The position numbers and the translations under genes were made by a program. The notes under the pieces are model-generated. The model was not told where the DNA came from and searched no databases. It saw nothing but the letters and a program-made list of their open reading frames with translations. Of a stretch of 64,000 nucleotides of DNA, positions 1-10,036 are shown in pieces. Every line of letters begins with the position of its first letter. Within the stretch, counting starts at the first letter, position 1. Source of the stretch: Gammaproteobacteria bacterium (GTDB lineage Bacteria > Pseudomonadota > Gammaproteobacteria > DSM-16500); contig JACDDU010000001.1 in the NCBI GenBank assembly GCA_013816845.1, forward strand, positions 681,188 through 745,187, written 5' to 3'.

Positions 1-1135
1 ATGCTATAATTTCTTCCGGGGGCGTTTTACCGGCTAACATGTAAGTGTTCGTCATGCGCGGAATCGGTAGATGGGAATAAGATTCACGCCGACCATTCCC
101 CGTTGAGGCAACCCCCATAAGCCGTGCATTTCGCTTATCCATCATGTAGCCACGCAAAATACCATTTTCAATAAGGACGTTGTTTTGCGTTGGAATGCCC
201 TCATCATCAATATTGAGTGAGCCGCGACGGTTCGGTAAGGTTCCATTATCAACGACAGTACAAACTTCACTCGCAACTTTTTGGCCAATACGATCGCTAT
301 AGACTGAAATACCTTTACGATTAAAATCACCTTCTAAGCCATGCCCAACCGCTTCGTGTAATAAAACACCTGGCCAGCCTGGCCCTAAAACAACTGGCAT
401 GGGGCCTGCTGGTGCATCGAGGGCTTCTAAATTCACCAGTGCTTGGCGTAACGCTTCGTCCGCGAATTGAAATGCTAAATTATCTGTCACAAAATGTTGA
501 TAATCAAAACGCCCCCCACCGCCTGCGTAACCTGACTCTCGCCGACCATTATCCAAAACAATAAGTTGAATATTGAATCGCACGAGCGGACGAACATCGG
601 CGGCCAAATGACCATCACTCGCATAAACCAAAATTGTTTCGTATTCTGCAGCAAGTGATAAATTCACTTGGATAATGCGTGGATCTTTATCACGAATGTA
701 GCGATCAATTTGGGCCAGTAAGGATACTTTTTCTTTTTCACTTAGAGAATGCAAAGGGTTAACGGGCAAATATAAGTGATGCCCCGGTAATTTATGCCAA
801 GCTTGAACTGATGCTTCCCCACCCTGCTTTGCAATACTACGAGCGGCAGTTGCAGCTGTTGAAAGCGCAGGTAACAAAATATCATCAGCGTAGGCAAATC
901 CGGTTTTCTCGCCGCTCATCGCGCGAACTCCAACCCCGCGATCGATGTCAAAGCTACCCCCTTTGATGATGCTATCTTCCATCACCCAGGATTCTGAATA
1001 AGTCGATTGGAAATATAAATCAGCATAATCAATTTGCTGACCGCCCAATTGTTGAATCACATTTTGCAAATGACGCTCAGTTAAACCACCTGGATCGAGT
1101 AAATCTTGCTGGGCACGTTTTAGAACATCAGTCAT
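1..1135 (-). CDS. tldD: TldD metalloprotease, N-terminal ~378 residues (3' end outside the window)
   Basis: TldD is the catalytic subunit of the TldD/TldE zinc protease, which degrades unfolded peptides and in some bacteria matures modified peptides and processes CcdA-type antitoxins. The reading frame is open from the ATG at 1133-1135 to the window edge. The metal site HExxxH is visible as [13 protein letters not shown] (His260, Glu261, His264), at about the position found in E. coli TldD. Downstream the conserved stretch [10 protein letters not shown] and [11 protein letters not shown] are also present. E. coli TldD is about 481 residues, so about 100 C-terminal residues are missing only because of the window boundary. 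The start gives the usual TldD beginning, with the GLT and DYADLYFQ region soon after. Identity is very secure. Confidence 0.95.
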   Translation of the reverse strand, partial: MTDVLKRAQQDLLDPGGLTERHLQNVIQQLGGQQIDYADLYFQSTYSESWVMEDSIIKGGSFDIDRGVGVRAMSGEKTGFAYADDILLPALSTAATAARSIAKQGGEASVQAWHKLPGHHLYLPVNPLHSLSEKEKVSLLAQIDRYIRDKDPRIIQVNLSLAAEYETILVYASDGHLAADVRPLVRFNIQLIVLDNGRRESGYAGGGGRFDYQHFVTDNLAFQFADEALRQALVNLEALDAPAGPMPVVLGPGWPGVLLHEAVGHGLEGDFNRKGISVYSDRIGQKVASEVCTVVDNGTLPNRRGSLNIDDEGIPTQNNVLIENGILRGYMMDKRNARLMGVASTGNGRRESYSHLPIPRMTNTYMLAGKTPPEEIIA

Positions 1136-1418
1136 AAGGTATTTGTCTCTCTTAGTAGAAGTAGATAAGGCTCGCTTCCATTTGGCTAACCTACCTCTAT
1201 TATATAGGGTACTTGCAGCTTGGACATTTTTAAATAGATTCAACAGGATAAAAAAAGAAATTCATCATCCAGTTCAAATAGATAAGTTTAGGGGTTGAGT
1301 TCTACAATGTACATGAAATTTATGTTTTTTTTGAGAATACTGCTAGTGACGTAAGGACAAATTTTTAAGATAATGACACAAGCTTTGTTATTAACCAGAT
1401 TAAATACAAGGATGCGCC

Positions 1419-1808
1419 ATGCGACTTATTTCTTTTATTGTGTTAACGATTGTTTCGACTACCCTCCTTAATGGTTGCATGGTAAAAAATTCGTCAACCC
1501 ATACCACCAAGCATTTTATAAACCAACAAAATGTTACGGCCATGACAAAACAAAAGTACCCGCCGAAAAACCCTTCTCACGTAAAATTTTATTCAGGCGC
1601 CGAACGACCCCAAACACCTTATCGCGTCATTGGGGTCGCAACTGTTTCTAAATACAATTTAATCGGAAAACCACGGAATGAAGAAATTGTTAATGACATG
1701 ATGAAAAAATTAGCCGCTTCGATTGGCGGGGACGCTTTAATTAACTTTAACCATAAAGATGAAATCATTCGAGCGAATGTCATTCAATTCCGACGAATCC
1801 TACTTTAG
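1419..1808 (+). CDS. small predicted lipoprotein of unknown function
   Basis: A 129-residue protein with a lipoprotein signal peptide: MR, a hydrophobic stretch, then LLNGC with the lipobox cysteine at residue 20. It is preceded by an AAGGATG ribosome-binding site. The mature part is basic and ends in a compact segment (KKLAASIGGDALINF) that resembles the GGDA turn of YbjQ-like small domains, but the similarity is too weak to name a family. It stands alone, divergent from tldD and convergent with the mscK-like gene. The signal peptide and lipobox are seen in the sequence; membrane anchoring, inner or outer, is inferred. Function is unknown. Confidence 0.75.
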   Translation: MRLISFIVLTIVSTTLLNGCMVKNSSTHTTKHFINQQNVTAMTKQKYPPKNPSHVKFYSGAERPQTPYRVIGVATVSKYNLIGKPRNEEIVNDMMKKLAASIGGDALINFNHKDEIIRANVIQFRRILL

Positions 1809-1997
1809 TTAGGTTTTGAGTTCTAACAGGGTCTATATAAATCCAAATAGCTTGCTTAGACCGAAACCAGCTGAGTAACATTATTATCTTGCAGGCGACA
1901 CAGTTGAGCTTGGGTACAGAAGTTATCCTCGCGAGTAAGGCTATCAAGCTTTTTCGACCCTATCTGAGCATTAACCTACTTAGATTTAATACCTGAT

Positions 1998-4900
1998 TTA
2001 ATTCCGGGTATTAGCGGGATTCTCATCTAAAGTAATGAGAGGAAGGTGCTGCTCACTTCGTAAAAATATTTCATGTTGCGGGTAAGGCGCTTTGATGCCG
2101 TGTTTAGCAAAAGCATCCCAAATATCCATCAATACGGCAGAGATAACACTCACACGTGACTTAACTTGACGGATGTTGACGTAGAAACGCATTTCGAATT
2201 CCATCAAAGTGTCACTCATTTCTTTTAATAACACTTCCGGCATAGGGTCAATTAAAATTTCTTTATGGCCTGCCAATACATTCTGAATGATAACTTTAAC
2301 TTCGTGAGGATTATCATACCGACTAATTTTCACATGGACGATGCTGCGCACAATGTTATCCATTGCAGTCCAATTAGTAAATGACTTATTGAATACTTCA
2401 GCATTGGGCACCAACAACTCCATATGATCCCAAGTTCTAATTGTAACTGCACGACCCCCAATGTGAGTAACCTCCCCTTCATATCCGCTGATATTCACAA
2501 TATCGCCAACCCGCAAAGGTCGCTCAAACAACAATAGAAATCCCGAAGCAAAATTATTGGCAAGATCACGCAAACCCAAACCGATACCAAATGCAAACAT
2601 ACCAGCGACGACAGTTAAAGCGCTTAAGTCAATTCCCAACACACGTAAACAAATAAACAGACCTAAAATTACCACGCAATATTGGCTCAAAATGGCAATG
2701 CTATTTCGAATACCCATATCTTTTGTGCGTGACAATAACATGCGATAAACAAATTCACGGGTCCACTTTGCTGTCCAATAAAAAATTGAAACAACGACAA
2801 ATAATTCAATAATATTAAGTGGGGTAATGACAGTATTTGCTACACTAACCAACTGATATTGCAATAAGCGTGTTAATCGCTCAACGATAGGTGACTGCTT
2901 ATCCCAACCATATAATAAAAATAAAACTGCCCATGCGGTTAGAAAGAGTGTAATTCTTAATACTTTATCTAACGGTTTTAAGAAAGCCTCGGTCCACAAC
3001 CAACCGTTATTAACGTACTGAATCATCATGCGAGAAAGTTGTTCCATCGCATCAGATAGAAAACCGCGGACTACGAGATAACCAATTAAGACGACTAAAA
3101 AAACCCCTTCATACCACGACATCGTTAAGACCAAATTAACGAACCCTAATAAACCGATGACGGAATTGGCAAGTAAGATAGCAGGAACAAGCATGCCAAC
3201 TAAACGAATACTTTTTTCAAGATAAGGATGTCGCGATTCCATGTTAGATAAAATTAAACTCGGAATCACATCCGATGAACGCATTAATAAAATTGAAATA
3301 ACCATTAGTAATAATAAAAATAAATGATTACAAAGTGCTTTCAATTCATAAATAAGCGGTAATTGATGAACAAAAACAGTGAGAGACGTAATCATCCCCC
3401 CGACAACAATCACCCAACGTAAACGATGGTATAAACGAACATCATGGCCCGCTGAATGATGTGTCGTTTCAACCAAACTAATTCTAGCGAGGGAAAGTAG
3501 CGCCTTACAGGCAAGCCAGACTAAGGCCATGTAAATTACAAAGAGATAATTCGCTATAGGTAACTTAAAGAAATACAAAATACCAATGGCATTAGCTAGA
3601 ACCATGAGATCAACGAAATTGCGCTGAACAAGTTGCAAACTTAACCATTTAGAATTGATTTGATCCTTCCAAACCGTTTGACGTTCTTGAAGAAAATTCA
3701 AACCAGTTTTGACTACAATAAAGATAGCAAACCAAAATATTTCAGCCAGCGCAAATAAACTCCAAGCTAAGACCCCACTCCCCTGTACTGCTTTGCCAAG
3801 GTTGGTTGATAAACTTTTAATAACTTGGAAAGAAAGAGCGGGAAGTAGCAACATTTCTTTACCTAAATCGACAAAGGTTTTTAACCCAAGCGTAGGTAAT
3901 CCCTGCCGAGCAGACAATTCAATTTGCAATGCTTCATCTAGCGTCTTACGGAAAGAAAGTAAAGTTTCTTTCAACTTCACAAGCGTCAAGTCCGAGGATT
4001 TATATTGTCGATTTAACAGAGATAATTTACTTAAATAGACTTTGAAAGTTACATCAATCGATTTTTTTTGCGCTAAATCATCGATATGTTTAGCTAAAAC
4101 CTGGGTACGGGATTTTAATACTTTATCCAGACGATCAATCTGCTTTGATAAAGTTTGCATTTGATTGCTAATTTCATTTAATAAACTAATCGAATTACTC
4201 TTAGTGACAGCCAATTTCATTTGTTGAATTTGATCTTTATATCGCGCTAGCAAAGATTGCACGTAGGCAAAACTTGCTTGTTCGTTAGCATAATAAATAT
4301 CGCGTTCAAGCGCTGAGTATTCCGACTTTGATTGAACCGGATCAACTTTGCTAAGCTTGCCATACAGCGCATTTAATTGCTGCAGCCAATGATTTTGTAA
4401 TTGCTGATATGCTAATTCATCTTTAACTTGCTGTTGTTTTATATGGACTAAACGTTTTGTTTTTAACAAAATAGTCAATTGATTAAAGCGGTCATTACGC
4501 AAATTCAATATATTATTAACAGCTTTTTGTAATTCTTGTAAAAGCGTAACTCGATTCTTTTCAAATTTTAATAATGTTAATTGGTAATTCAAATCCAAAC
4601 GGTATTCATTGAGTGTCGAAGCTTCATTAGGGGCAGTTTTAAGGCCAAATATATTTAAAATATTAAGTTGATTTTCAATTTCTTGGATATTTTTTTCCAA
4701 CCAATTACTTGTCTGCTGTGAATCAATCAACTCGATATTAATACTATCTAAATTTGACTGCGTCACAATGATATCTAAGGATGCTTTATCAAGTAAATTT
4801 TTGCTGGCTTTTTCTAAGGCTAATTGCGAAAATTTTTCGTTTAACTGTAAGCTTTCTAATTCTACTTTCGCTTGATTAAGGCGATTATTAAGGAGACTGA

Positions 4901-5042
4901 TTTGCTCCTTAACCAATTGAACACGATCAATGGAGAGCGATGCTGGGGATGCAGTCTCTGCATGGACGCTGCAAACAGAGAAACTCACGATCAGAAAAAG
5001 TAAAACTGTAATCCAAATTCTATTTGGTAGAAAATTGCGCAT
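1998..5042 (-). CDS. large MscS-family mechanosensitive channel (MscK/MscM-like)
   Basis: A 1014-residue inner-membrane channel of the large MscS class, which releases ions and solutes under hypo-osmotic stress. A signal peptide (residues 1-28) leads into a long periplasmic coiled-coil region (about 30-400) rich in Leu, Gln and Lys. Many transmembrane segments follow (about 430-830), then the MscS pore helix and beta domain (GIGLGLRDLANNFASG, then RPLRVGDIVNISGYEGEV and IRTWDHMELLVPNAE). This is close to E. coli MscK and MscM (about 1100 residues) in architecture. The gene start lies inside the end of the upstream ampG-like gene (23-bp overlap), so the two are probably co-transcribed. Which large paralogue it corresponds to cannot be decided from sequence reading alone. 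Confidence 0.9.
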   Translation of the reverse strand: MRNFLPNRIWITVLLFLIVSFSVCSVHAETASPASLSIDRVQLVKEQISLLNNRLNQAKVELESLQLNEKFSQLALEKASKNLLDKASLDIIVTQSNLDSINIELIDSQQTSNWLEKNIQEIENQLNILNIFGLKTAPNEASTLNEYRLDLNYQLTLLKFEKNRVTLLQELQKAVNNILNLRNDRFNQLTILLKTKRLVHIKQQQVKDELAYQQLQNHWLQQLNALYGKLSKVDPVQSKSEYSALERDIYYANEQASFAYVQSLLARYKDQIQQMKLAVTKSNSISLLNEISNQMQTLSKQIDRLDKVLKSRTQVLAKHIDDLAQKKSIDVTFKVYLSKLSLLNRQYKSSDLTLVKLKETLLSFRKTLDEALQIELSARQGLPTLGLKTFVDLGKEMLLLPALSFQVIKSLSTNLGKAVQGSGVLAWSLFALAEIFWFAIFIVVKTGLNFLQERQTVWKDQINSKWLSLQLVQRNFVDLMVLANAIGILYFFKLPIANYLFVIYMALVWLACKALLSLARISLVETTHHSAGHDVRLYHRLRWVIVVGGMITSLTVFVHQLPLIYELKALCNHLFLLLLMVISILLMRSSDVIPSLILSNMESRHPYLEKSIRLVGMLVPAILLANSVIGLLGFVNLVLTMSWYEGVFLVVLIGYLVVRGFLSDAMEQLSRMMIQYVNNGWLWTEAFLKPLDKVLRITLFLTAWAVLFLLYGWDKQSPIVERLTRLLQYQLVSVANTVITPLNIIELFVVVSIFYWTAKWTREFVYRMLLSRTKDMGIRNSIAILSQYCVVILGLFICLRVLGIDLSALTVVAGMFAFGIGLGLRDLANNFASGFLLLFERPLRVGDIVNISGYEGEVTHIGGRAVTIRTWDHMELLVPNAEVFNKSFTNWTAMDNIVRSIVHVKISRYDNPHEVKVIIQNVLAGHKEILIDPMPEVLLKEMSDTLMEFEMRFYVNIRQVKSRVSVISAVLMDIWDAFAKHGIKAPYPQHEIFLRSEQHLPLITLDENPANTRN

Positions 5043-6258
5043 GGTATAGCACTCTATCTTTTAATAAAATGAGCATAAGAATGCCAGGGAAACACATTAC
5101 AAAGGCCCAAAGGAATAATTGAATCCAACCAAAATTCTCGACGATCACTGCAGCAACCGGCCCCAAAAAAACACGACCTAAAGAAAAAATTGCGGTTAGT
5201 AATGCATACTGCGCTGCTGTATAACGGTGATTACAAATGGACATGAGATAAGCAAAAAAAGCTGCTGTACTTAAGCCACTGCAAAAATTCTCAACGAAAA
5301 TGGCGAATGCCATGATCCCTACTACTTTTCCCGTAAGGGCTAACACAACGAACATAAGATTGGAAAAAGCTTGGGCTAAACCAAATACCAGTAAACCGCG
5401 GTAAATATCCCAGCGCAATAATAAAATGCCACCCACAAATCCACCTAAAATAGTAGCAATAATACCCATAAACTTATACGCGAATGCTATTTCAGATAAT
5501 GAAAAACCAAGACCATTAATTAAAAAATTAGTCATGAGCGAAAGCGCTAAAGCGTCACCAAATTTATAGAGCACGACAAATAACAAAAGAATAATAATTT
5601 TATCGCGTTGAAATAAATCTTTAATGCCAGCAACGAAAGTTTTTTCTAATGATTGAGAAACATATTCTTTTGGCTGAGGTGCAAACCATGTTGGTATCAT
5701 GGTAAATAATATGAGGCAGCCCATGAATTGATAAGTTAGTCGCCAGCCCCATTGATCTGCAATGATCAGCGCTAATCCTCCCGCAACGAGTAATGCAATG
5801 CGATAAGAAAGAACAAAGTAAGAAGCACCCAATCCCATTTCTTGCGGTTGTAAAATATCGGTACGATAGGCATCAATGGCTATATCTTGCGTTGCCGAAA
5901 GAAATACGACAAAGAAGGCTATCGTCATCATTAAGTTAATTTGCGTTGAAGGTTGCATGCCAGCCATTAAAAATAAAGTAAAGGCCGTGCCTAACTGAGT
6001 GATGAGAATCCATCCTCGCCGCTTACCTAACGATTTAAATCCAAAATGATCCAAAAGAGGCGCCCACAAAAACTTAAGGGTATAAGGGATACCCAGGAGT
6101 GATAACGCACCAATGAGATGGATGTTAATATGCGATTCGCTGAGCCATGCTTGTAACGTTGAGCTCGTTAATGCAAAAGGTAACCCGGATGTAAATCCAA
6201 GAATCAGCACCATCATAAGCCTGGGATTGGCTAAGCTTTTTGAGGAGAGCGAAAACAT
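5020..6258 (-). CDS. ampG: AmpG-family muropeptide permease (MFS transporter)
   Basis: A 412-residue polytopic inner-membrane protein of the AmpG branch of the major facilitator superfamily, which imports GlcNAc-anhydroMurNAc peptides for cell-wall recycling. The N-terminus carries the AmpG-type motif LGFTSGLPFALTSSTLQAW, and residues around 60-90 (GIPYTLKFLWAPLLDH) and 125-140 (SATQDIAIDAYRTDIL) are typical of the family. It is shorter than E. coli AmpG (491), consistent with the 12-helix members that lack the C-terminal extension. It overlaps the downstream channel gene. The recycling ligase gene mpl lies elsewhere in this window (58.4 kb), which fits an active recycling pathway. Substrate assignment is by family and may differ among paralogues. 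Confidence 0.85.
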   Translation of the reverse strand: MFSLSSKSLANPRLMMVLILGFTSGLPFALTSSTLQAWLSESHINIHLIGALSLLGIPYTLKFLWAPLLDHFGFKSLGKRRGWILITQLGTAFTLFLMAGMQPSTQINLMMTIAFFVVFLSATQDIAIDAYRTDILQPQEMGLGASYFVLSYRIALLVAGGLALIIADQWGWRLTYQFMGCLILFTMIPTWFAPQPKEYVSQSLEKTFVAGIKDLFQRDKIIILLLFVVLYKFGDALALSLMTNFLINGLGFSLSEIAFAYKFMGIIATILGGFVGGILLLRWDIYRGLLVFGLAQAFSNLMFVVLALTGKVVGIMAFAIFVENFCSGLSTAAFFAYLMSICNHRYTAAQYALLTAIFSLGRVFLGPVAAVIVENFGWIQLFLWAFVMCFPGILMLILLKDRVLYHAQFSTK

Positions 6259-6373
6259 AGTATAAAATCACAAGCCATAGAAAAAAATTGTATGAAATTT
6301 TAACATTATAAGGTGGTTTTGCACAGTCCATTCTTAATGGACTTAGTCAATCATCAATCTAAACGGGGTGTTT

Positions 6374-7753
6374 GTGATTAGTTTATTTGAATTATTTTCC
6401 ATTGGTATTGGGCCATCAAGCTCACACACTGTGGGTCCGATGAAAGCTGCAAATGCTTTCGTGACATTATTGAAGGACCAGCATCAGCTCAATTTATGCA
6501 CAAAAATTACCGTTGAATTATTTGGCTCACTTGCTTTAACAGGCATCGGTCATGCAACAGACAAAGCTGTCTTATTAGGATTAGAAGGTTTCTCACCCGC
6601 AACGATTAATCCCGATCAAATCCCTGACTTACTTGCGCGCATTTCTTTACAGAAACAACTTAACTTATTACAAGAATATAAAATTCATTTTGATCGTAGC
6701 ACCGATCTTATTTTTCGATCGCATGAAACTTTACCCTATCATGCTAATGCATTACGATTTACAGCACATAGAGAACAAGGCGAAATACTTTATTCAGCAA
6801 CGTATTTCTCTGTTGGTGGTGGATTCATTCTTCATGAAGATGAAATTAACCTCGCGCATATTATTACTGATATAACTGAAACAGTGCCCTACCCTTTTCA
6901 TTCTGCAAAAAAATTGCTAGATCAATGTATTGCACATGGCTTAACCATCGCGGAGCTCATGCTTGCTAATGAATGTCACTTACGTAGTGAGAATGAGGTT
7001 AAAACAAAAATCTTAGAAATTGCCGACACCATGCTCGCGTGTATAGATCGGGGTTGCCAAGTAAAAGGCATTTTACCTGGGGGATTAAATATTCCACGTC
7101 GTGCGCACAATTTATTACTTAAATTACAACAAAAAGGCTTACCTTCCTCGCATGAGCAAACTTCGAGTCTTGAGTGGCTTAATTTATTTGCCATTGCTGT
7201 TAATGAAGAAAACGCAGCCGGCGGTCGAGTAGTCACAGCGCCCACCAATGGGGCGGCCGGAATTATCCCTGCGATTTGGGCTTATTATTTGCGATTTTAT
7301 CCGCATGCTAAACGAGAAGATGCTATCGAATTTTTCCTTACAGCAGGGGCTATCGCTATTCTCTATAAGAAAGGCGCTTCAATTTCAGGCGCAGAAGTGG
7401 GGTGCCAAGGGGAAGTCGGTGTTGCTTGTTCAATGGCTGCGGGGGCATTAACCGCATTATTAAAAGGGGATCTTCATCAGATTGAAAACGCTGCAGAAAT
7501 TGCAATGGAGCACCACCTCGGCTTAACTTGCGATCCGATTATGGGCTTGGTCCAAATTCCCTGCATCGAACGAAACGCGATGGGTGCGATGAAAGCGGTT
7601 AATGCAAGTAAGCTCGCACTTTTAGGTGATGGAAGCCATTATGTTTCATTAGATAAAGTAATTGCAACGATGAAACAAACTGGCATGGATATGATGTCTA
7701 TTTACAAAGAAACCTCGCTCGGTGGGCTTGCGGTAAACTTACCGGAATGTTGA
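6374..7753 (+). CDS. sdaA: L-serine ammonia-lyase, iron-sulfur dependent
   Basis: Converts L-serine to pyruvate and ammonia using a [4Fe-4S] cluster, single-chain type. The N-terminus [20 protein letters not shown] matches the family start, so the GTG at 6374 is preferred over the in-frame GTG six bases upstream. Cluster cysteines are visible: Cys344 ([11 protein letters not shown]), then Cys386 and Cys397 in [12 protein letters not shown] with the conserved spacing of 11. These numbers are one off those I recall for the Legionella enzyme. Length (459) is normal. It is convergent with pssA, which also uses serine. Identity is secure; only the exact start codon is open. Confidence 0.93.
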   Translation: MISLFELFSIGIGPSSSHTVGPMKAANAFVTLLKDQHQLNLCTKITVELFGSLALTGIGHATDKAVLLGLEGFSPATINPDQIPDLLARISLQKQLNLLQEYKIHFDRSTDLIFRSHETLPYHANALRFTAHREQGEILYSATYFSVGGGFILHEDEINLAHIITDITETVPYPFHSAKKLLDQCIAHGLTIAELMLANECHLRSENEVKTKILEIADTMLACIDRGCQVKGILPGGLNIPRRAHNLLLKLQQKGLPSSHEQTSSLEWLNLFAIAVNEENAAGGRVVTAPTNGAAGIIPAIWAYYLRFYPHAKREDAIEFFLTAGAIAILYKKGASISGAEVGCQGEVGVACSMAAGALTALLKGDLHQIENAAEIAMEHHLGLTCDPIMGLVQIPCIERNAMGAMKAVNASKLALLGDGSHYVSLDKVIATMKQTGMDMMSIYKETSLGGLAVNLPEC

Positions 7754-7822
7754 AGGTATGAGACTTAGCACTGGCTATTTCTGGTGAGCACGCAGCACCA
7801 GGACAGCCCACCAAACACATTC

Positions 7823-8590
7823 TTATCGCTTGATCGGCGCCTCTCGCTTTATCTTTCGCATGCGCCGCAGCTTCCATAAGGTAATGAGCGGTCCTGAAAT
7901 AATATAAATGGAAAAAATTCCAAATAACATTTCAGCCGGTTGCATTGCAATTGCAACAAAAAGAAAAAGGGTAACCACCACTGTAATAAAAGGAACTCGC
8001 CCTTTAAAATCAAAAGCTTTGAAGCTGTAATATCGAATAGTACTCACCATTAACGCAGCCACAAGGATAGTTAGAATAGCCATCCCCATTGCAAAGAAAG
8101 GTCCAGAAATTCCATAATTTGCACCGAGCCACACGGTGCTTGCAATCATTCCGGCTGAAGAGGTTGAAGAGAACCCTTGAAAATATTCTTTATCGCTCGC
8201 TTGGGTATTGAAACGCGCAAGTCGCAATGCAGCAGCCGCGGTATACAAGAAGGCAACGAGCCAACCCAACTTCCCCAAGGTATATAAAGACCAACTATAG
8301 ATGACTAAAGCAGGGGCAATTCCAAATCCAACCATATCCGCCAAACTATCATATTGCGCACCAAAATCACTTTGTGTATTTGTTAAACGCGCTACACGGC
8401 CATCCAAACCATCTGCAATCATCGCAACAAAAATAGCCATGGCGGAAGATTCAAAGTGACCTTTCATAGCAGCCACAATTGCATAAAAACCTGCAAATAA
8501 AGCGGCAGTTGTCAGCAAATTGGGTAGGAGATAAATCCCGCGCTGCGGGGAGCTCGCAAGTTGCTTGGACGGATTAGTCTGTTCAGTCAT
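7823..8590 (-). CDS. pssA: CDP-diacylglycerol-serine O-phosphatidyltransferase
   Basis: Makes phosphatidylserine, the precursor of phosphatidylethanolamine, from CDP-diacylglycerol and serine at the inner membrane. The complete CDP-alcohol phosphotransferase signature DG-x2-AR-x8-G-x3-D-x3-D is present in DGRVARLTNTQSDFG followed by AQYDSLAD. About six to eight hydrophobic helices follow. At 255 residues it belongs to the type II, integral-membrane PssA (Bacillus/alpha-proteobacterial type), not the E. coli peripheral enzyme. The start is preceded by an AGGTGAT ribosome-binding site. It follows rluC by 18 bases and probably shares its transcript. Confidence 0.93.
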   Translation of the reverse strand: MTEQTNPSKQLASSPQRGIYLLPNLLTTAALFAGFYAIVAAMKGHFESSAMAIFVAMIADGLDGRVARLTNTQSDFGAQYDSLADMVGFGIAPALVIYSWSLYTLGKLGWLVAFLYTAAAALRLARFNTQASDKEYFQGFSSTSSAGMIASTVWLGANYGISGPFFAMGMAILTILVAALMVSTIRYYSFKAFDFKGRVPFITVVVTLFLFVAIAMQPAEMLFGIFSIYIISGPLITLWKLRRMRKIKREAPIKR

Positions 8591-8608
8591 CGATCACCTC
8601 GTTGAACT

Positions 8609-9577
8609 CTACGTCAATCTTTTAAGCGCAGAGAGGGCTTCTTCTAATTCAGGATCAAGTGGGGCTTGTACTCTAATCTCTTGATTCAATGAAGGCAAAG
8701 TAAATTCTATCACTCTTGCGTGTAAAAACATTCTCTTTAAGCCTATTTTTTGTACAAATTTATTAAACTCGCTTTCTCCATAACGATCATCACCTGCAAT
8801 AGGATGGCCTGAATGGGCTGCATGCACGCGAATTTGGTGGGTTCTTCCGGTAAAGAGCGTTGCTTCTACCAATTGACACCCGGGAAAGTTTTGTAAAACC
8901 TTAAAGTGGGTCAAAGCAGATTTCCCTTCGCCTGTAACTTCAACCACATGTCGACCGCCTTGGCGATAATGCTTTTCAAGTGGAAAATCTACTTCCAATT
9001 GATTTTCATTCCATTCCCCTTTCGTTAGAGCCCAATATTTCTTTATCATTTTGCCTTCGCGTAATAACGTATGAATCTCTTTCAGAATGCCTCTTTTCTT
9101 CGCAAGAATGAGACACCCTGATGTTTCTGAATCGAGACGATGCGCTAATTCGAGATGCGGCAGTTTCGTATAATGAAATTTCAATGTTTCTATGATACCG
9201 AGTCGAACCGTATTTCCTGCGTGCACCGACATATGCGGGGGCTTGTTTAGAATTAAAAGATTTTTATCCTCATACAGAACACTATCAATTAACTTTTGGG
9301 TGGTCGCTGCAGCCGGCGGTTTTAATTTGCCGGCTTCTTCTAAATAGAGAGGCGGCAAACGTATGGAATCACCCACTGCCAGACGATAATCGGGCCCAAT
9401 TCTTTTTTTATTTACTCTAATTTCTCCTTTCCGAAGCAATCGATAAAGATGTGTTTTTGGCAAACCTTTAAGCATTCTGATCAAATAATTATCAATACGC
9501 TGGCCAATAAAATCATTTTCGACGTTCACAATACGAACTTGACCTTTTTTCTGAAGCTTTTTTGGTGCTAAGGGCAT
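8609..9577 (-). CDS. rluC: 23S rRNA pseudouridine synthase RluC
   Basis: Isomerises uridines to pseudouridine in 23S rRNA (E. coli positions 955, 2504 and 2580). An N-terminal S4 RNA-binding domain (about residues 20-85, GLPKTHLYRLLRKGEIRVN) precedes the catalytic domain. The catalytic motif is HRLDSETSGCLIL with the nucleophilic Asp. The later motif LFTGRTHQIRVHAA is also intact. Length of 322 is normal. Divergence from rne, as in E. coli, supports RluC rather than another RluA-family member. Confidence 0.92.
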   Translation of the reverse strand: MPLAPKKLQKKGQVRIVNVENDFIGQRIDNYLIRMLKGLPKTHLYRLLRKGEIRVNKKRIGPDYRLAVGDSIRLPPLYLEEAGKLKPPAAATTQKLIDSVLYEDKNLLILNKPPHMSVHAGNTVRLGIIETLKFHYTKLPHLELAHRLDSETSGCLILAKKRGILKEIHTLLREGKMIKKYWALTKGEWNENQLEVDFPLEKHYRQGGRHVVEVTGEGKSALTHFKVLQNFPGCQLVEATLFTGRTHQIRVHAAHSGHPIAGDDRYGESEFNKFVQKIGLKRMFLHARVIEFTLPSLNQEIRVQAPLDPELEEALSALKRLT

Positions 9578-10036
9578 GGGCTTAACCTGGTTTTTAATTG
9601 ATATAAAATCAAGATATTGGTAACATTACCGTACTTAAAAGAGTATGAAATGATTATATGTTAGACTGAATCATGCAACCTGCCTTTATAATTTTTTTTA
9701 AAGAAAGCAATTATAAAGGCAGGTTCTTTTTGATGTGAATATTTTAATAACGTGCGAGCAGCACTAATAGATGAGAAAATTTTATAGAATTTGCGCATCA
9801 ATGCAACTAGGCGAAAGAATTCTTACGGTTTGACCAGATAAGAATTTCTTTAATGGTTTGATTGAAATGTACCAATTTAAAACTAATTGCGAACGCGGTG
9901 AGGCTACGAATCCATACAGACTTTAAACACTTTACTCGTATGTTGAGACGCCGCGCGACCCAATAGACAGGGCAACAGCCGCTCTTCTATAAATTAATGC
10001 TCATCCCTCGTGCTGGCACACTATCGGGATGATTTT
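9578..10036 (+). promoter_or_regulatory. rluC-rne divergent intergenic region / probable long rne leader
   Basis: A 459-bp gene-free stretch between the divergent rluC and rne starts. No reading frame of useful length is apparent. In E. coli the rne mRNA has a leader of about 360 nt whose stem-loops let RNase E control its own synthesis; a leader of similar size would fit here. A strong hairpin (listed separately) lies in its first third. The rest, 9732-10036, is moderately AT-rich. The transcription start cannot be placed by eye. Confidence 0.5.
9677..9731 (+). terminator. perfect 17-bp stem hairpin followed by a T run (intrinsic-terminator-like) upstream of rne
   Basis: Arms 9677-9693 and 9709-9725 are exact reverse complements (17 bp, loop 15 nt), and the + strand continues CTTTTTG. 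On the minus strand no T run follows, so the element points toward rne. No coding sequence precedes it on the + strand, so it would end a short leader transcript or a small RNA, or act as an attenuator for rne. Confidence 0.6.

Noticed and set aside
1809-1997. Possible RNA gene between the lipoprotein gene and the channel gene
   Set aside because: No stable stem or known RNA motif could be seen.
3709-4038. 109-codon frame opposite the mechanosensitive channel gene
   Set aside because: Lies fully inside a confident gene on the other strand, with no initiation signal.
7773-7808. Imperfect hairpin between convergent sdaA and pssA (CTGGTG/CACCAG core)
   Set aside because: Interrupted stem and no T run on either strand; not enough to call a terminator.
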